Source: Methanosarcinales archaeon
GTDB lineage: Archaea > Halobacteriota > Methanosarcinia > Methanosarcinales > Methanocomedenaceae
NCBI GenBank assembly: GCA_030638625.1
Contig: DAOWEE010000248.1
Location: 1 to 9,101 of the forward strand
Reading direction: 5' to 3'
Length of the DNA stretch: 9,101 nt
Below, one piece after another: positions 1 through 6,095 of the stretch. The stretch's first letter is position 1. Every line of letters starts with the position of its first letter. A program made the position numbers and the translations under genes. The notes beneath the pieces are model-generated. The model was not told where the DNA came from, ran no database searches, and was given only the letters and a program-made list of their open reading frames with translations.

Positions 1-1138
1 CTATGCCCATGTTCCGTCTGGCAGTCCTGAGCTGGACGGGTGTTACGGGTTCGACCACGAAGCTGCGCTTACTTCTACTATACCCGGCCTCTGTCAATGC
101 CTGCCTGGTGATGATGGTAATATCTTCCAGTTTTGATTTTATCTGGCTGATATCCCGGTCTTTTGCATCCATGTCGATGCTGGCACGCAGTTCGGATACC
201 ATTACCCCAACTTCTTTGTCATCTATGAAGTTGAGTTTGTTGATCTTCTCCACTAAGTCGGTCAGTGACCGGCTGTTCCGGGAGATTAGGGTGTAGTTGT
301 TCTCGATTGAGTCTATGGCTGCTTTACATGAGTCAAACATCAGGTTTGCCATGTGCCCTCTTATGTCTGTCAGGAATGATGTGATGTACCGCCCCCGGTC
401 CTCTACATACTGTCTCCTGATGTCGTCATTCATTTTCCGCATTCCAATGTGTTCTGCCTTGATGTCTCTGGCCTGCTGCTCGTCTGCTGCGATTGCTGAT
501 GCCATTGGCAGGTATTGGAGCATTGCCCGGAAGTAGAATTTAGCTTTTACATAGTCTCTTGATGGTATCTGTTTTATGACACGCTCAACGAATTGGTCTA
601 TGTACTCTTGTGGTGCTTCGCTGCCGAAGTTGCGGACGCTATATGCCTGCCGTGCTGCAATGCTGTAACTTTCCTTTGCCTGGTTAACGTGTGTATCGAA
701 ATCGACATACAGTTCGTCCCTGACCTGTTTATAGTCACTCTCTATTGCTGCCAGGTCTGCCTTGAATTCCTGGTATGTGGTGTATGGCATGAAGGCACCG
801 AACAATGTCTTGAATCCGTGTTGTTCCAGTGTCCTGCGTGCTCTGGTTTCGATTTTGTCTAGTTTCTTTAGCAGGTCGCTGCTGATTAGGTATTGTGTGC
901 CCAGCTTGACGTAATTTCCGAAAAACTCTTCGTAATCTTCGTCAGACAGGTCGTTTAATCCTAAATCTTCCCTGGATATCTGGGTAGTCCCTCTCCACCT
1001 GCCTATGTGCAGTGACACGATTACCCCTTTTTGCAGTACGTCTGATGACCAGTTCGTGTTTATGTCTATGTTATCTGGTCGCTCTCCTAATAGTTGGGCG
1101 AGGTTGTCTCGCCCCTGTTCTACATCTCCTTCTGGCAT
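1..1138 (-). CDS. DUF3150-like protein, C-terminus cut by window edge
   Basis: The frame is open from an ATG at 1138 to the left edge, giving at least 379 residues. The start is supported by AGGTGA six bases upstream, placed just after the stop of the preceding gene. The N-terminal 150 residues resemble DUF3150 as I remember it: an I-x-x-WRG stretch (about 45-50), KLGTQYLIS (78-86), IETRARRTLEQHGF (96-109) and GAFMPYTTY (114-122), followed by long charged amphipathic helices. No signal peptide or membrane segment is visible, so it is probably cytoplasmic. DUF3150 has no established biochemical role; I recall it near AAA/MoxR-type ATPases and von Willebrand A proteins, which fits the ATPase two genes upstream. 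It is the last gene seen of the operon starting at 5231. The family call is from memory of motif pattern and is fairly but not fully secure. Confidence 0.7.
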   Translation of the reverse strand, partial: MPEGDVEQGRDNLAQLLGERPDNIDINTNWSSDVLQKGVIVSLHIGRWRGTTQISREDLGLNDLSDEDYEEFFGNYVKLGTQYLISSDLLKKLDKIETRARRTLEQHGFKTLFGAFMPYTTYQEFKADLAAIESDYKQVRDELYVDFDTHVNQAKESYSIAARQAYSVRNFGSEAPQEYIDQFVERVIKQIPSRDYVKAKFYFRAMLQYLPMASAIAADEQQARDIKAEHIGMRKMNDDIRRQYVEDRGRYITSFLTDIRGHMANLMFDSCKAAIDSIENNYTLISRNSRSLTDLVEKINKLNFIDDKEVGVMVSELRASIDMDAKDRDISQIKSKLEDITIITRQALTEAGYSRSKRSFVVEPVTPVQLRTARRNMGI

Positions 1139-1148
1139 TACAGTTCAC

Positions 1149-2090
1149 CTACCCTTGTTTCTTAGTTATTCGTTCAGTGTGTGCTCTATTCACCATATCT
1201 GCCCTTTCCATTGCATTTATTTTATCCTTTAGGTCAGATATTTCATTCTCTTTGTTGACGAGTTCTGTTAGAATTGATGGTTTTTCTGTGTGTGATTTTA
1301 ATATTTCAATTTCTTTTTCAATTCTGGTGGTGTGATGTTGTTTGCGTAATGTTTTTAATTCAGCCTCCATTTTTTCACAACAAAACTTTAATGGGTCTGA
1401 ATTTAACTCACGCATTTCGATTCCGAGTTTTGTTAGTTTCTGAGCTAACTGGCTCTTGTGGGGGTGTGTTGGTTGCTCTTCTAGTGGTGGGGTGCCTGTG
1501 TCTGCCTCTTCCTGGTTCTTGTTGGTGGGTGTTGGTTGCTCTTCTTGTGGGGGGTTGTCTGTGTCTGCCTCTGACTGGTTGTACCTATGTCTATATTCGC
1601 CTCCAACGTACTTGCCTCCAACGTACTCTGATCCAATATACTCTGATATTATCGTATTATTATTTGAGAGTTTTTTTAAGTAGCTTGTTAATCTACCTGT
1701 GTGTTTTTTATCCATTCCGAGCTGTACTGTTATCTCAGTTGCAGTTTTCCAGTCATCACATTTTTTTAAAACGTCTATAATTTGATTGTATGTTTGTTCA
1801 ATTATCTGTTTGTTTTGTGCTATTTTTTTTTGTTTTTTTTCTATTCTTAAGTGTTTGTTGATGTTTTTAATTCTATATTTTGTACTTCCCGGCCAGTCGT
1901 GTTTGCTTTCTAAAATACCATCTCGATTCATCCTTGATATTAATGATATTATTGATGATCTGTTAAATTCTAAGTCGTGGTTGTCTGCTATTTCTTCGAA
2001 TACATCTGCACTGGTTTTCCATGTGTTATTATTATTTACAAAACGATTTAAAATAATTGGCCGTAAATTTGGCCTTCCATTCTTTGTCAT
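1149..2090 (-). CDS. Two-winged-helix, coiled-coil protein (unknown)
   Basis: This 313 aa protein starts with an ATG overlapping the ATPase stop (TAATG), with GGAGG seven bases upstream, and ends in TAG just before the DUF3150-like gene. Two winged-helix-like segments are suggested at about residues 10-74 (TWKTSADVFEEIA, then a wing ending in GSTKYRI) and 97-150 (DWKTATEITVQLGM, then SYLKKLS). A pentapeptide repeat of type (S/G)(E/K)Y(I/V)G follows at 149-167. A Pro/Glu/Gln linker with a 21-residue duplication spans about 173-213, and a charged coiled coil about 237-300. It probably binds DNA, or bridges DNA and the ATPase, but that is inferred. The coding DNA is far richer in A+T than both neighbours and uses many AAA/AAT/ATT codons, which suggests a different origin from the rest of the operon. 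I do not recognise the family. Confidence 0.82.
   Translation of the reverse strand: MTKNGRPNLRPIILNRFVNNNNTWKTSADVFEEIADNHDLEFNRSSIISLISRMNRDGILESKHDWPGSTKYRIKNINKHLRIEKKQKKIAQNKQIIEQTYNQIIDVLKKCDDWKTATEITVQLGMDKKHTGRLTSYLKKLSNNNTIISEYIGSEYVGGKYVGGEYRHRYNQSEADTDNPPQEEQPTPTNKNQEEADTGTPPLEEQPTHPHKSQLAQKLTKLGIEMRELNSDPLKFCCEKMEAELKTLRKQHHTTRIEKEIEILKSHTEKPSILTELVNKENEISDLKDKINAMERADMVNRAHTERITKKQG
1461..1583. repeat. Two tandem copies of a ~60 bp unit (63 bp period)
   Basis: The segment containing TTGGTTGCTCTTCT and GTGTCTGCCTCT occurs twice with a 63-base offset (the first motif starts near 1469 and 1532). It encodes two similar 21-residue linker units (EADTDNPPQEEQP and EEADTGTPPLEEQP). The copies have diverged, but the reading frame is kept, so this is an in-frame linker expansion. 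Confidence 0.8.
1599..1643. repeat. Three 15 bp tandem units encoding a pentapeptide repeat
   Basis: Units of the form GCCTCCAACGTACTT, GCCTCCAACGTACTC and TGATCCAATATACTC follow one another directly. On the minus strand they encode SEYIG/SEYVG/GKYVG, and the series continues into GEYRH. The repeat joins the second winged helix to the linker. Unit-number variation by slippage is plausible. Confidence 0.75.
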
Positions 2091-3853
2091 TAAAGTTCCC
2101 TCCTTTGTCGTCCTATGGTTCTTTTGTTGTCGGTTATATCCGATTCAATCTTATCCTTGTTGTCAAGCATTGCTTTGTATTTCTCTGGCAGCAGGTCTTT
2201 GTCATTGCATTCTTTGAGTGCAAGTGCTGTCATGAACTCAATGTCTGCTGTGGTTGGCCTCAGTACATCTAATGCGTGTTCGAGTCCCTTTGCTAGTGAT
2301 ACGTTCTGGTCACATGCTGACTCATAGGATTTGATTGTAAGGGCTTCTATTTCGGCCCCAGTGTACCCGTCGGTTTTTGTTGCTGCTACTGATATGGCTG
2401 TTTCAAGGTCGGTGTCGATTGTGTGCCCGTATTTCCTGAACATCACTTTGAATATGTCTGCCCTGCCGCTTTCCTCTGGTAGCAGGAATGGAATGCTCTT
2501 GTCGAACCGGCCTGCTCGTCTCATTGCAGAGTCCATCAGGTCGGGACGGTTGGTTGCTGCCAGGAATACTATCTGGCCTCTATGGGTCGTGTCTGACATG
2601 AACTCTAGCAGCCGTTTGAATATGCGGTTGCTTACTCCGCTGTCTCCACCGCCGCCACGTTGTACTGTCTGGTCGATTTCGTCAATGAATACGATTGTTG
2701 GTGCCAGGCTGGTGATGCAGCGGATTGCTTTTTCAAGGTTTCGTTCACTGGCTCCTACATACTGTCCGAGTATCTTGCCCATATTCAGATTGACGAAGTT
2801 AAGCCCAGATTCTTTCGCTGTTGCTTCTGCCAGTATGGTTTTTCCTGTGCCTGGTGGTCCGGTCATCATTACACCCATTGGGCACCGCTTGGCGTTGCCG
2901 TCTTTCAGCGGTTGGATGACGCTGTTACGCATGAACGATTTGACGTGTTCCAGGTCGCCTATGGCCTCGAACCCGTACTCTGGCTCTAAGATTTCGATCA
3001 CGTCTGCGAATTCTGATTTTATGATGTCGTCTTTCCGGTCCTTGACCAGTTCTGTTGTGACTGGGGTGTTGGCTTCATCAGCTCGTAGTATGATGTCCTC
3101 TATATGCCGTCGTTTCAGGCCAGCGGTTGATTTGACCAGCAGTTCTATATCCATTCCATCCCCGAACTGTAACCCGCCTTTGTCCTGCCGGATTTCCTGC
3201 AGCCATTCGATGTGTTGCCGTCGGTCCTCTGTGGTGGGTAATGGTACTTCTATGGCTTCTATGCCGGACCCTGATGCCCTGATTGAGTCATGTATGTCTG
3301 TTATGTTCTCAGTTAGCAGGAACACTGTATTTCCGGTATCCTGGATGTGTGGGTCTGTGGCCCATCTCTGGAAGGATATCATGGCATTGCGGTCCTCTGG
3401 ACTCATTGTGGATATGTCGCCGTTTGGTGCCAGTGTCTCTGCGAAGTCGATTATGACGGTGCAGTATCCGGTTAACTTGGATTGTTCCCTGTCGTCTTTG
3501 CTTAACTGGCCCCGTAATGCCTGCTCTAGTATGGGCAATGCTCCGGCTGGGTCTCGTGGCAGCTCCGGGTCTGGTCCATCGAGTGCCTGTAGTATTTCGT
3601 CACCCTGGGTTAAGCCCTGCTCTTCCATGAATGATTTTTCCATCTGGTCGTCTGTGAATGATATGCCGCTGCTGCGATTGTAGAATATCACGTATTTCCA
3701 GTTCTGGTGCATCATTGCAAGATGAGATGGTAGCAGGGTGCTCCCTGCAGTATAGTCCTTGGTACTATAGTGCAAGATGAAGGTGTGGGCAATGCCTGCC
3801 TGGTATTTGCTTCTAAAGGCGGCTTCCCAGGGAAGTGTTGGTTGGTCGGCCAT
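2090..3853 (-). CDS. AAA+ ATPase, Ycf46-like
   Basis: This 587 aa protein starts with ATG directly after the preceding stop (GATAAATG) and a GGTGAG ribosome binding site. The C-terminal half carries a complete AAA+ module: Walker A GPPGTGKT (332-339), pore-loop-like YVGAS (365-369), Walker B IVFIDEID (387-394), sensor 1 AATNRP (Asn435) and an arginine-finger region MRRAGRFD (444-451). A helical lid continues to about residue 510. The N-terminal half has no P-loop but contains VIFYNRSSGI (55-64) and VIIDFAET (133-140). That matches the degenerate first AAA domain of Ycf46-type proteins and argues against FtsH, which would have membrane helices and a protease. Such ATPases remodel proteins or complexes as oligomeric rings. 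DUF2997-like and MPCD genes directly upstream support a dedicated small-partner system. The substrate is unknown. Confidence 0.93.
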   Translation of the reverse strand: MADQPTLPWEAAFRSKYQAGIAHTFILHYSTKDYTAGSTLLPSHLAMMHQNWKYVIFYNRSSGISFTDDQMEKSFMEEQGLTQGDEILQALDGPDPELPRDPAGALPILEQALRGQLSKDDREQSKLTGYCTVIIDFAETLAPNGDISTMSPEDRNAMISFQRWATDPHIQDTGNTVFLLTENITDIHDSIRASGSGIEAIEVPLPTTEDRRQHIEWLQEIRQDKGGLQFGDGMDIELLVKSTAGLKRRHIEDIILRADEANTPVTTELVKDRKDDIIKSEFADVIEILEPEYGFEAIGDLEHVKSFMRNSVIQPLKDGNAKRCPMGVMMTGPPGTGKTILAEATAKESGLNFVNLNMGKILGQYVGASERNLEKAIRCITSLAPTIVFIDEIDQTVQRGGGGDSGVSNRIFKRLLEFMSDTTHRGQIVFLAATNRPDLMDSAMRRAGRFDKSIPFLLPEESGRADIFKVMFRKYGHTIDTDLETAISVAATKTDGYTGAEIEALTIKSYESACDQNVSLAKGLEHALDVLRPTTADIEFMTALALKECNDKDLLPEKYKAMLDNKDKIESDITDNKRTIGRQRREL

Positions 3854-4057
3854 TTATCTCACCCGGTCCTTTTGGTGTACGTGCTCAGGGGTGTGGATGT
3901 GCTGCTCTACCTGTGACTGCTCTTGCAGGTCAATCCCTGCTGCTTCTAATTCGGATATGAGTTGCTTTATGGCCCGCTCTCCGCTGTTGAAGTCTCCCGT
4001 GCGGGTGATTACGGCTATTTTGCCGTTTTGGTCAACTACGATGTCTGCTGTTATCAT
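3854..4057 (-). CDS. DUF2997-like small ATPase partner
   Basis: This is a 67 aa protein. Its ATG overlaps the previous stop (ATGA) and its TAA abuts the ATPase ATG, so translation of three genes appears coupled. The N-terminal half has the DUF2997 shape as I recall it: two beta strands around a turn (ADIVVDQNGKIAVITRTG), then SGERAIKQLISELEAAG as one helix. The tail is rich in Gln, Glu and His (QVEQHIHTPEHVHQ) and could bind metal or be flexible. DUF2997 genes are known to me beside Ycf46-like AAA ATPases in bacteria and phages, which makes the context as informative as the sequence. The biochemical role is not known; an adaptor or substrate-tag function is only an inference. Confidence 0.75.
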   Translation of the reverse strand: MITADIVVDQNGKIAVITRTGDFNSGERAIKQLISELEAAGIDLQEQSQVEQHIHTPEHVHQKDRVR

Positions 4058-4389
4058 AATCTCACCTTCATTACCAGTGCGTTGTTGGGGGCCATCTGTG
4101 CCGTTGACAGTCGCCCGGTACGTGTTAGCAGGTTCATAACGTCCTGCTGGACCCGTGCACCGTGGATACGCTGTATGGTTGCAAGGATGGTTTCTTTCAT
4201 GGTCTCGTTCGTTGTGGTGTTACCGGAGTACCCGGTTATTTCTCGAAGGTCGTTTGAGATTGTCCAGTCGGTAGGTAGCTGTTTTGATGCTAATACCTTG
4301 TTGACCTGTTCCGTTAGTACCTTCATGTCATAGTTAGCAAGGTCCACAGGGACTTTTGCGCTGAATACTGCTATTCCATCACAGGGCAT
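4054..4389 (-). CDS. Small MPCD-type protein of the ATPase module
   Basis: This 111 aa soluble protein begins MPCDGIAVFSAKV. The start is marked by GGAGG seven bases before the ATG, just after the previous stop. The N-terminal MPCD and a C-terminal stretch QMAPNNALVMKVR resemble small proteins that I associate from memory with DUF2997/AAA ATPase clusters; the middle is divergent. Residues about 20-35 and 60-85 look helical, and no membrane segment is present. It overlaps the DUF2997-like gene by four bases, implying production in step. It may occupy the place of the DUF1257/Ycf35 partner found beside Ycf46-like ATPases, but I see no clear sequence match to that family. Function is unknown. 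Confidence 0.75.
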   Translation of the reverse strand: MPCDGIAVFSAKVPVDLANYDMKVLTEQVNKVLASKQLPTDWTISNDLREITGYSGNTTTNETMKETILATIQRIHGARVQQDVMNLLTRTGRLSTAQMAPNNALVMKVRL

Positions 4390-4401
4390 TTTGATTCCTC
4401 C

Positions 4402-4740
4402 TTAGTAATCATCTGTCAGCATGATTGTGATTATTCCGCACATATCGTTTATCACAAATAGTTCGGTTCCCTCGAACTCGATTGTTCGAAATAGCCGCCC
4501 ATTGTCCCTATCTTCCTCACAGGGTTGTTCCAGTGCTTTTAATCCCTGTTCTACCAGGGCTTTTTGCCTGGCGGGGCCGGTCTCTTCGTTGTCCAATCCT
4601 TTTGAATATATCAGGTTGGTTGTGAGGATTATCTGGATTCCACCTGCCCGACCCACTGGTGCCAACACACCGTCGTTGATGGCCTGCTCTGTCGTATATT
4701 CGGAGATTGGTTTTTCAAAGAATTGTGCTGTTGCATCCAT
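4402..4740 (-). CDS. DUF6573-like protein
   Basis: A 112 aa protein is read from the ATG at 4740, preceded by GGTGTGATA. A GTG at 4746 in the same frame would add two residues and overlap the previous stop. Near the N-terminus, ISEYTTEQAINDGVLAPV matches the pattern YTxxQAIxDGVLxxV that I associate with DUF6573-type proteins of phages and plasmids. The C-terminal part (GTELFVINDMCGIITIML) is a beta-rich segment typical of a small alpha/beta domain. No catalytic motif is evident. The gene sits between the cyclotransferase-like gene and the MPCD gene in the same operon, so it may be a further accessory subunit, but nothing in the sequence proves interaction. Confidence 0.8.
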   Translation of the reverse strand: MDATAQFFEKPISEYTTEQAINDGVLAPVGRAGGIQIILTTNLIYSKGLDNEETGPARQKALVEQGLKALEQPCEEDRDNGRLFRTIEFEGTELFVINDMCGIITIMLTDDY

Positions 4741-4742
4741 TA

Positions 4743-5231
4743 TCACACCGCCGTTGATTGTGCTTTTTTGAACTGCACCCAGTTCCCGTCGGGGACCGGT
4801 GTGGAGAGCTTCATAACCCGTGGCAAATATGAGGTTGCTGCAATGAATACTTTTACAGGTTTGCCGTGTACCTGAATTTCGTCTACGGTGTAGCCTGAGT
4901 GCAGCTCCATCATGAGTATGTTGTGTGCTGCCTCCACCCGTCCTGCTACATTCACTATCAGCCCGGTGATGGTGTCTCCATTCCCAGTCTTTTCGATGAT
5001 TGGGTAGCTGCCCTGGACGGAGTGCATTTTATAGCCGTCCAAGGTAATTATATCATCTTCCCACTTCATGCCCTTGGTCATGTGGTGGTTATGCATTCCA
5101 GGCAACAGAGACCCATAGATTAAAAGTTTGTCTTCGCTGCTGATCGGTTTTATTTCGTTTCCGTCAAAATCCGTTATCGGACCTGTGGTTCTAAGATTTG
5201 CGTTTGTTTTATTCACACGAATCACCTGCAT
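4743..5231 (-). CDS. Gamma-glutamylcyclotransferase-like (GGCT/AIG2) protein
   Basis: A 162 aa protein is read from the ATG at 5231. A TTG at 5249 in the same frame is possible but lies at or beyond the transcription start expected from the TATA box, and neither start has a clear ribosome binding site. Residues 38-48 (IYGSLLPGMHN) match the substrate-loop motif of GGCT/AIG2/YtfP proteins (YGSLxPG). GDTITGLIVNV (about 85-95) and ELHSGY (109-114) fit the later strand and the LDxxEGY region that holds the catalytic Glu, so Glu109 is the candidate acid. The family cyclises gamma-glutamyl amines to 5-oxoproline in the cytoplasm, or reverses isopeptide-like links. An N-terminal extension of about 33 residues is unusual. 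As the first gene of the ATPase operon, it might act on a protein or amine adduct, which is inference. Confidence 0.8.
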   Translation of the reverse strand: MQVIRVNKTNANLRTTGPITDFDGNEIKPISSEDKLLIYGSLLPGMHNHHMTKGMKWEDDIITLDGYKMHSVQGSYPIIEKTGNGDTITGLIVNVAGRVEAAHNILMMELHSGYTVDEIQVHGKPVKVFIAATSYLPRVMKLSTPVPDGNWVQFKKAQSTAV

Positions 5232-5268
5232 GTCGTTTGATACATGCAAGGAATTGTAGGGGGTGAGG

Positions 5269-5278
5269 ATATATATAA
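5269..5278 (-). promoter_or_regulatory. Archaeal TATA-box promoter of the ATPase operon
   Basis: Reading the minus strand, TTATATATAT lies about 40 bases before the ATG at 5231. That places transcription start near 5248 and gives a leader of roughly 17 bases with no clear Shine-Dalgarno site. No TTGACA-like -35 box lies at the right distance. The box is in the one real intergenic gap of the window (5232-5333), between the microgene run and the ATPase operon. No T-rich terminator was seen for the upstream run in this gap. Confidence 0.6.
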
Positions 5279-5333
5279 GTGTCGGTTGTTATTGGCTAGG
5301 GGTTTTATTTTGTATTAAGTAAGTGAGGGTAAG

Positions 5334-5465
5334 TTATTCTTGAAATTCGTCACAACCACCGTGGATGAGATCACATTCCATAATTTCATCTTCCGTAAAT
5401 GTTCCGTTAGGCAAGTACTGTTTTATTTCACATCCATGTATATTATGCCAATGACCACAAGCCAA
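5334..5465 (-). CDS. 43 aa Cys/His-rich microprotein, TTG start
   Basis: The start is TTG at 5465, four bases after a strong AGGTGA site that overlaps the previous gene's stop. The protein opens MACGHWHNIHGCEIKQYL and continues with FTEDEIMECDLIHGGCDEF. Cysteines at 3, 12, 31 and 38 with histidines at 5, 7, 10 and 35 make a plausible compact zinc-binding knuckle. No family is recognised. The gene is the last of the small-gene run before the promoter gap. Its length, the unusual start codon and its acidic C-terminus are all typical of accessory viral microproteins, so a real gene is likely although short. Confidence 0.72.
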   Translation of the reverse strand: MACGHWHNIHGCEIKQYLPNGTFTEDEIMECDLIHGGCDEFQE

Positions 5466-5469
5466 ACTT

Positions 5470-5594
5470 TCACCTCACTTCATCTATATGTTCAACTGCA
5501 CCGTATGGGATTGAATTATCAATTTCAATAGGGCATCCATTGTAAGTATTATCACCCGAGTGTTTTTTTCTGACATATAATATTTTTCACTCAT
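5470..5594 (-). CDS. Microgene read through a -1 frameshift
   Basis: Translation would begin at ATG 5594, preceded by GTGAT six bases away, giving MSEKYYMSEK. In the zero frame it continues as a non-descript peptide of 36 residues in all. In the -1 frame it continues as HSGDNTYNGCPIEIDNSI and then PYGAVEHIDEVR, ending at TGA 5470. The -1 frame looks far more protein-like and its end carries the AGGTGA of the next gene, but it has no ATG, GTG or TTG upstream of the shift. The frames join at the heptamer A AAA AAC. The product would be 41 aa. It may be programmed frameshifting, a missing A in a run of seven, or a decayed gene. Function is unknown. Confidence 0.6.
5562..5568 (-). other. A AAA AAC slippery heptamer (candidate -1 frameshift site)
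   Basis: In the zero frame of the ATG at 5594 the codons are GAA AAA AAC, so the heptamer is in the phase required for -1 slippage (X XXY YYZ). A one-base backward slip enters CAC TCG GGT GAT, the open -1 frame. No strong stem-loop or upstream SD-like stimulator was established by eye. Confidence 0.5.
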
Positions 5595-5601
5595 TTATGC
5601 A

Positions 5602-5733
5602 TCACTGACTATAATGAGCTATTATAACAGGGCAAATCTTCCCCATCACCGGCTCAACTCTGTCATACCATACACATCTATTTCCAATACATATTTTTTT
5701 ATCCCATTCGCATATTAATATTTCATTATCCAT
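5602..5733 (-). CDS. 43 aa cysteine-containing microprotein
   Basis: It is read from ATG 5733 and starts MDNEILICEWDKKICIGNRC, continuing VWYDRVEPVMGKICPVII. Cysteines at 8, 15, 20 and 34 could form a small metal site or simply be buried. A GTGAT sequence lies six bases upstream. The stop leaves an eight-base gap to the next ATG and itself lies in that gene's ribosome binding region. The composition is balanced and protein-like, with no membrane helix. I recognise no family. It belongs to the chain of microgenes between the MWDYWM-type gene and the promoter gap. Confidence 0.65.
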   Translation of the reverse strand: MDNEILICEWDKKICIGNRCVWYDRVEPVMGKICPVIIAHYSQ

Positions 5734-5739
5734 TTCATA

Positions 5740-5796
5740 TCACATCCCATTTTTTTGCAGATTGTTAGCTATATGACACGTACATTCATTATTCAC
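5740..5796 (-). CDS. Possible 18-20 aa peptide gene, GTG start
   Basis: A GTG at 5796 overlaps the previous stop (ATGTGA). The peptide reads MNNECTCHIANNLQKNGM and ends at 5740. A CxC motif and the coupled start are the only support. The codons CAA AAA AAT contain a second slippery heptamer, A AAA AAT (5749-5755). A -1 slip there gives the ending LQKKWDVI, with its stop at 5735, one base before the next ATG. It could be a decayed gene or no gene. Confidence 0.35.
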   Translation of the reverse strand: MNNECTCHIANNLQKNGM

Positions 5797-6095
5797 ATCC
5801 AATAATCCCACATGAGATACTTACCATCTGGCAACAATACGCACATTGTTCCGGCCCATGAATCGCCCGAAACACCACCGCCTGTATTCTGGTTAACCCA
5901 TGTATCCAACTCATCACTTTTTTGAAAGTCACCAACCGGCTCATTTACTATTCGATAATTAGAGGGGTGTTCAGACTCGTCCAGTTCAAGTTCAATATTC
6001 TTAAAATATTCATCTGTTGCAATGAGTTTTACCTGGTTTAATACTTCTCGGTCTTTCTTTTCTTGTTCAAGTTGTTCTGTCATCCACTCGTCCAT
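5793..6095 (-). CDS. MWDYWM-family protein, copy 2
   Basis: A 100 aa protein is read from ATG 6095, which has AAGGTGA five bases upstream. The frame is also open further upstream into the glycosylase remnant, so a longer fused product is possible. Conserved blocks shared with the gene at 7113-7460 are FKNIELEL (31-38), ESEHPSNYRIVNEPVGD (40-56) and the C-terminal YLMWDYWM (93-100), with an acidic Glu/Lys helix at the N-terminus. There is no signal peptide or membrane segment, so it is probably a small cytoplasmic protein. The exact conservation of the last eight residues suggests that the C-terminus is functional, perhaps a docking tail. No known family is recognised. Confidence 0.75.
   Translation of the reverse strand: MDEWMTEQLEQEKKDREVLNQVKLIATDEYFKNIELELDESEHPSNYRIVNEPVGDFQKSDELDTWVNQNTGGGVSGDSWAGTMCVLLPDGKYLMWDYWM

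Noticed and set aside
1139..1151. General reassignment of TAG to an amino acid in this element
   Set aside because: TAG ends several genes here exactly where the next gene's binding site and ATG begin, as at 1149, 6699, 7472 and 8811. Readthrough there would add short unrelated tails overlapping the next gene.
2331..3683. 450-codon open frame on the plus strand
   Set aside because: It lies opposite the AAA+ ATPase, whose Walker and sensor motifs are intact. The plus-strand translation is Ser/Pro/Met-rich with no domain, as expected of an antisense shadow.
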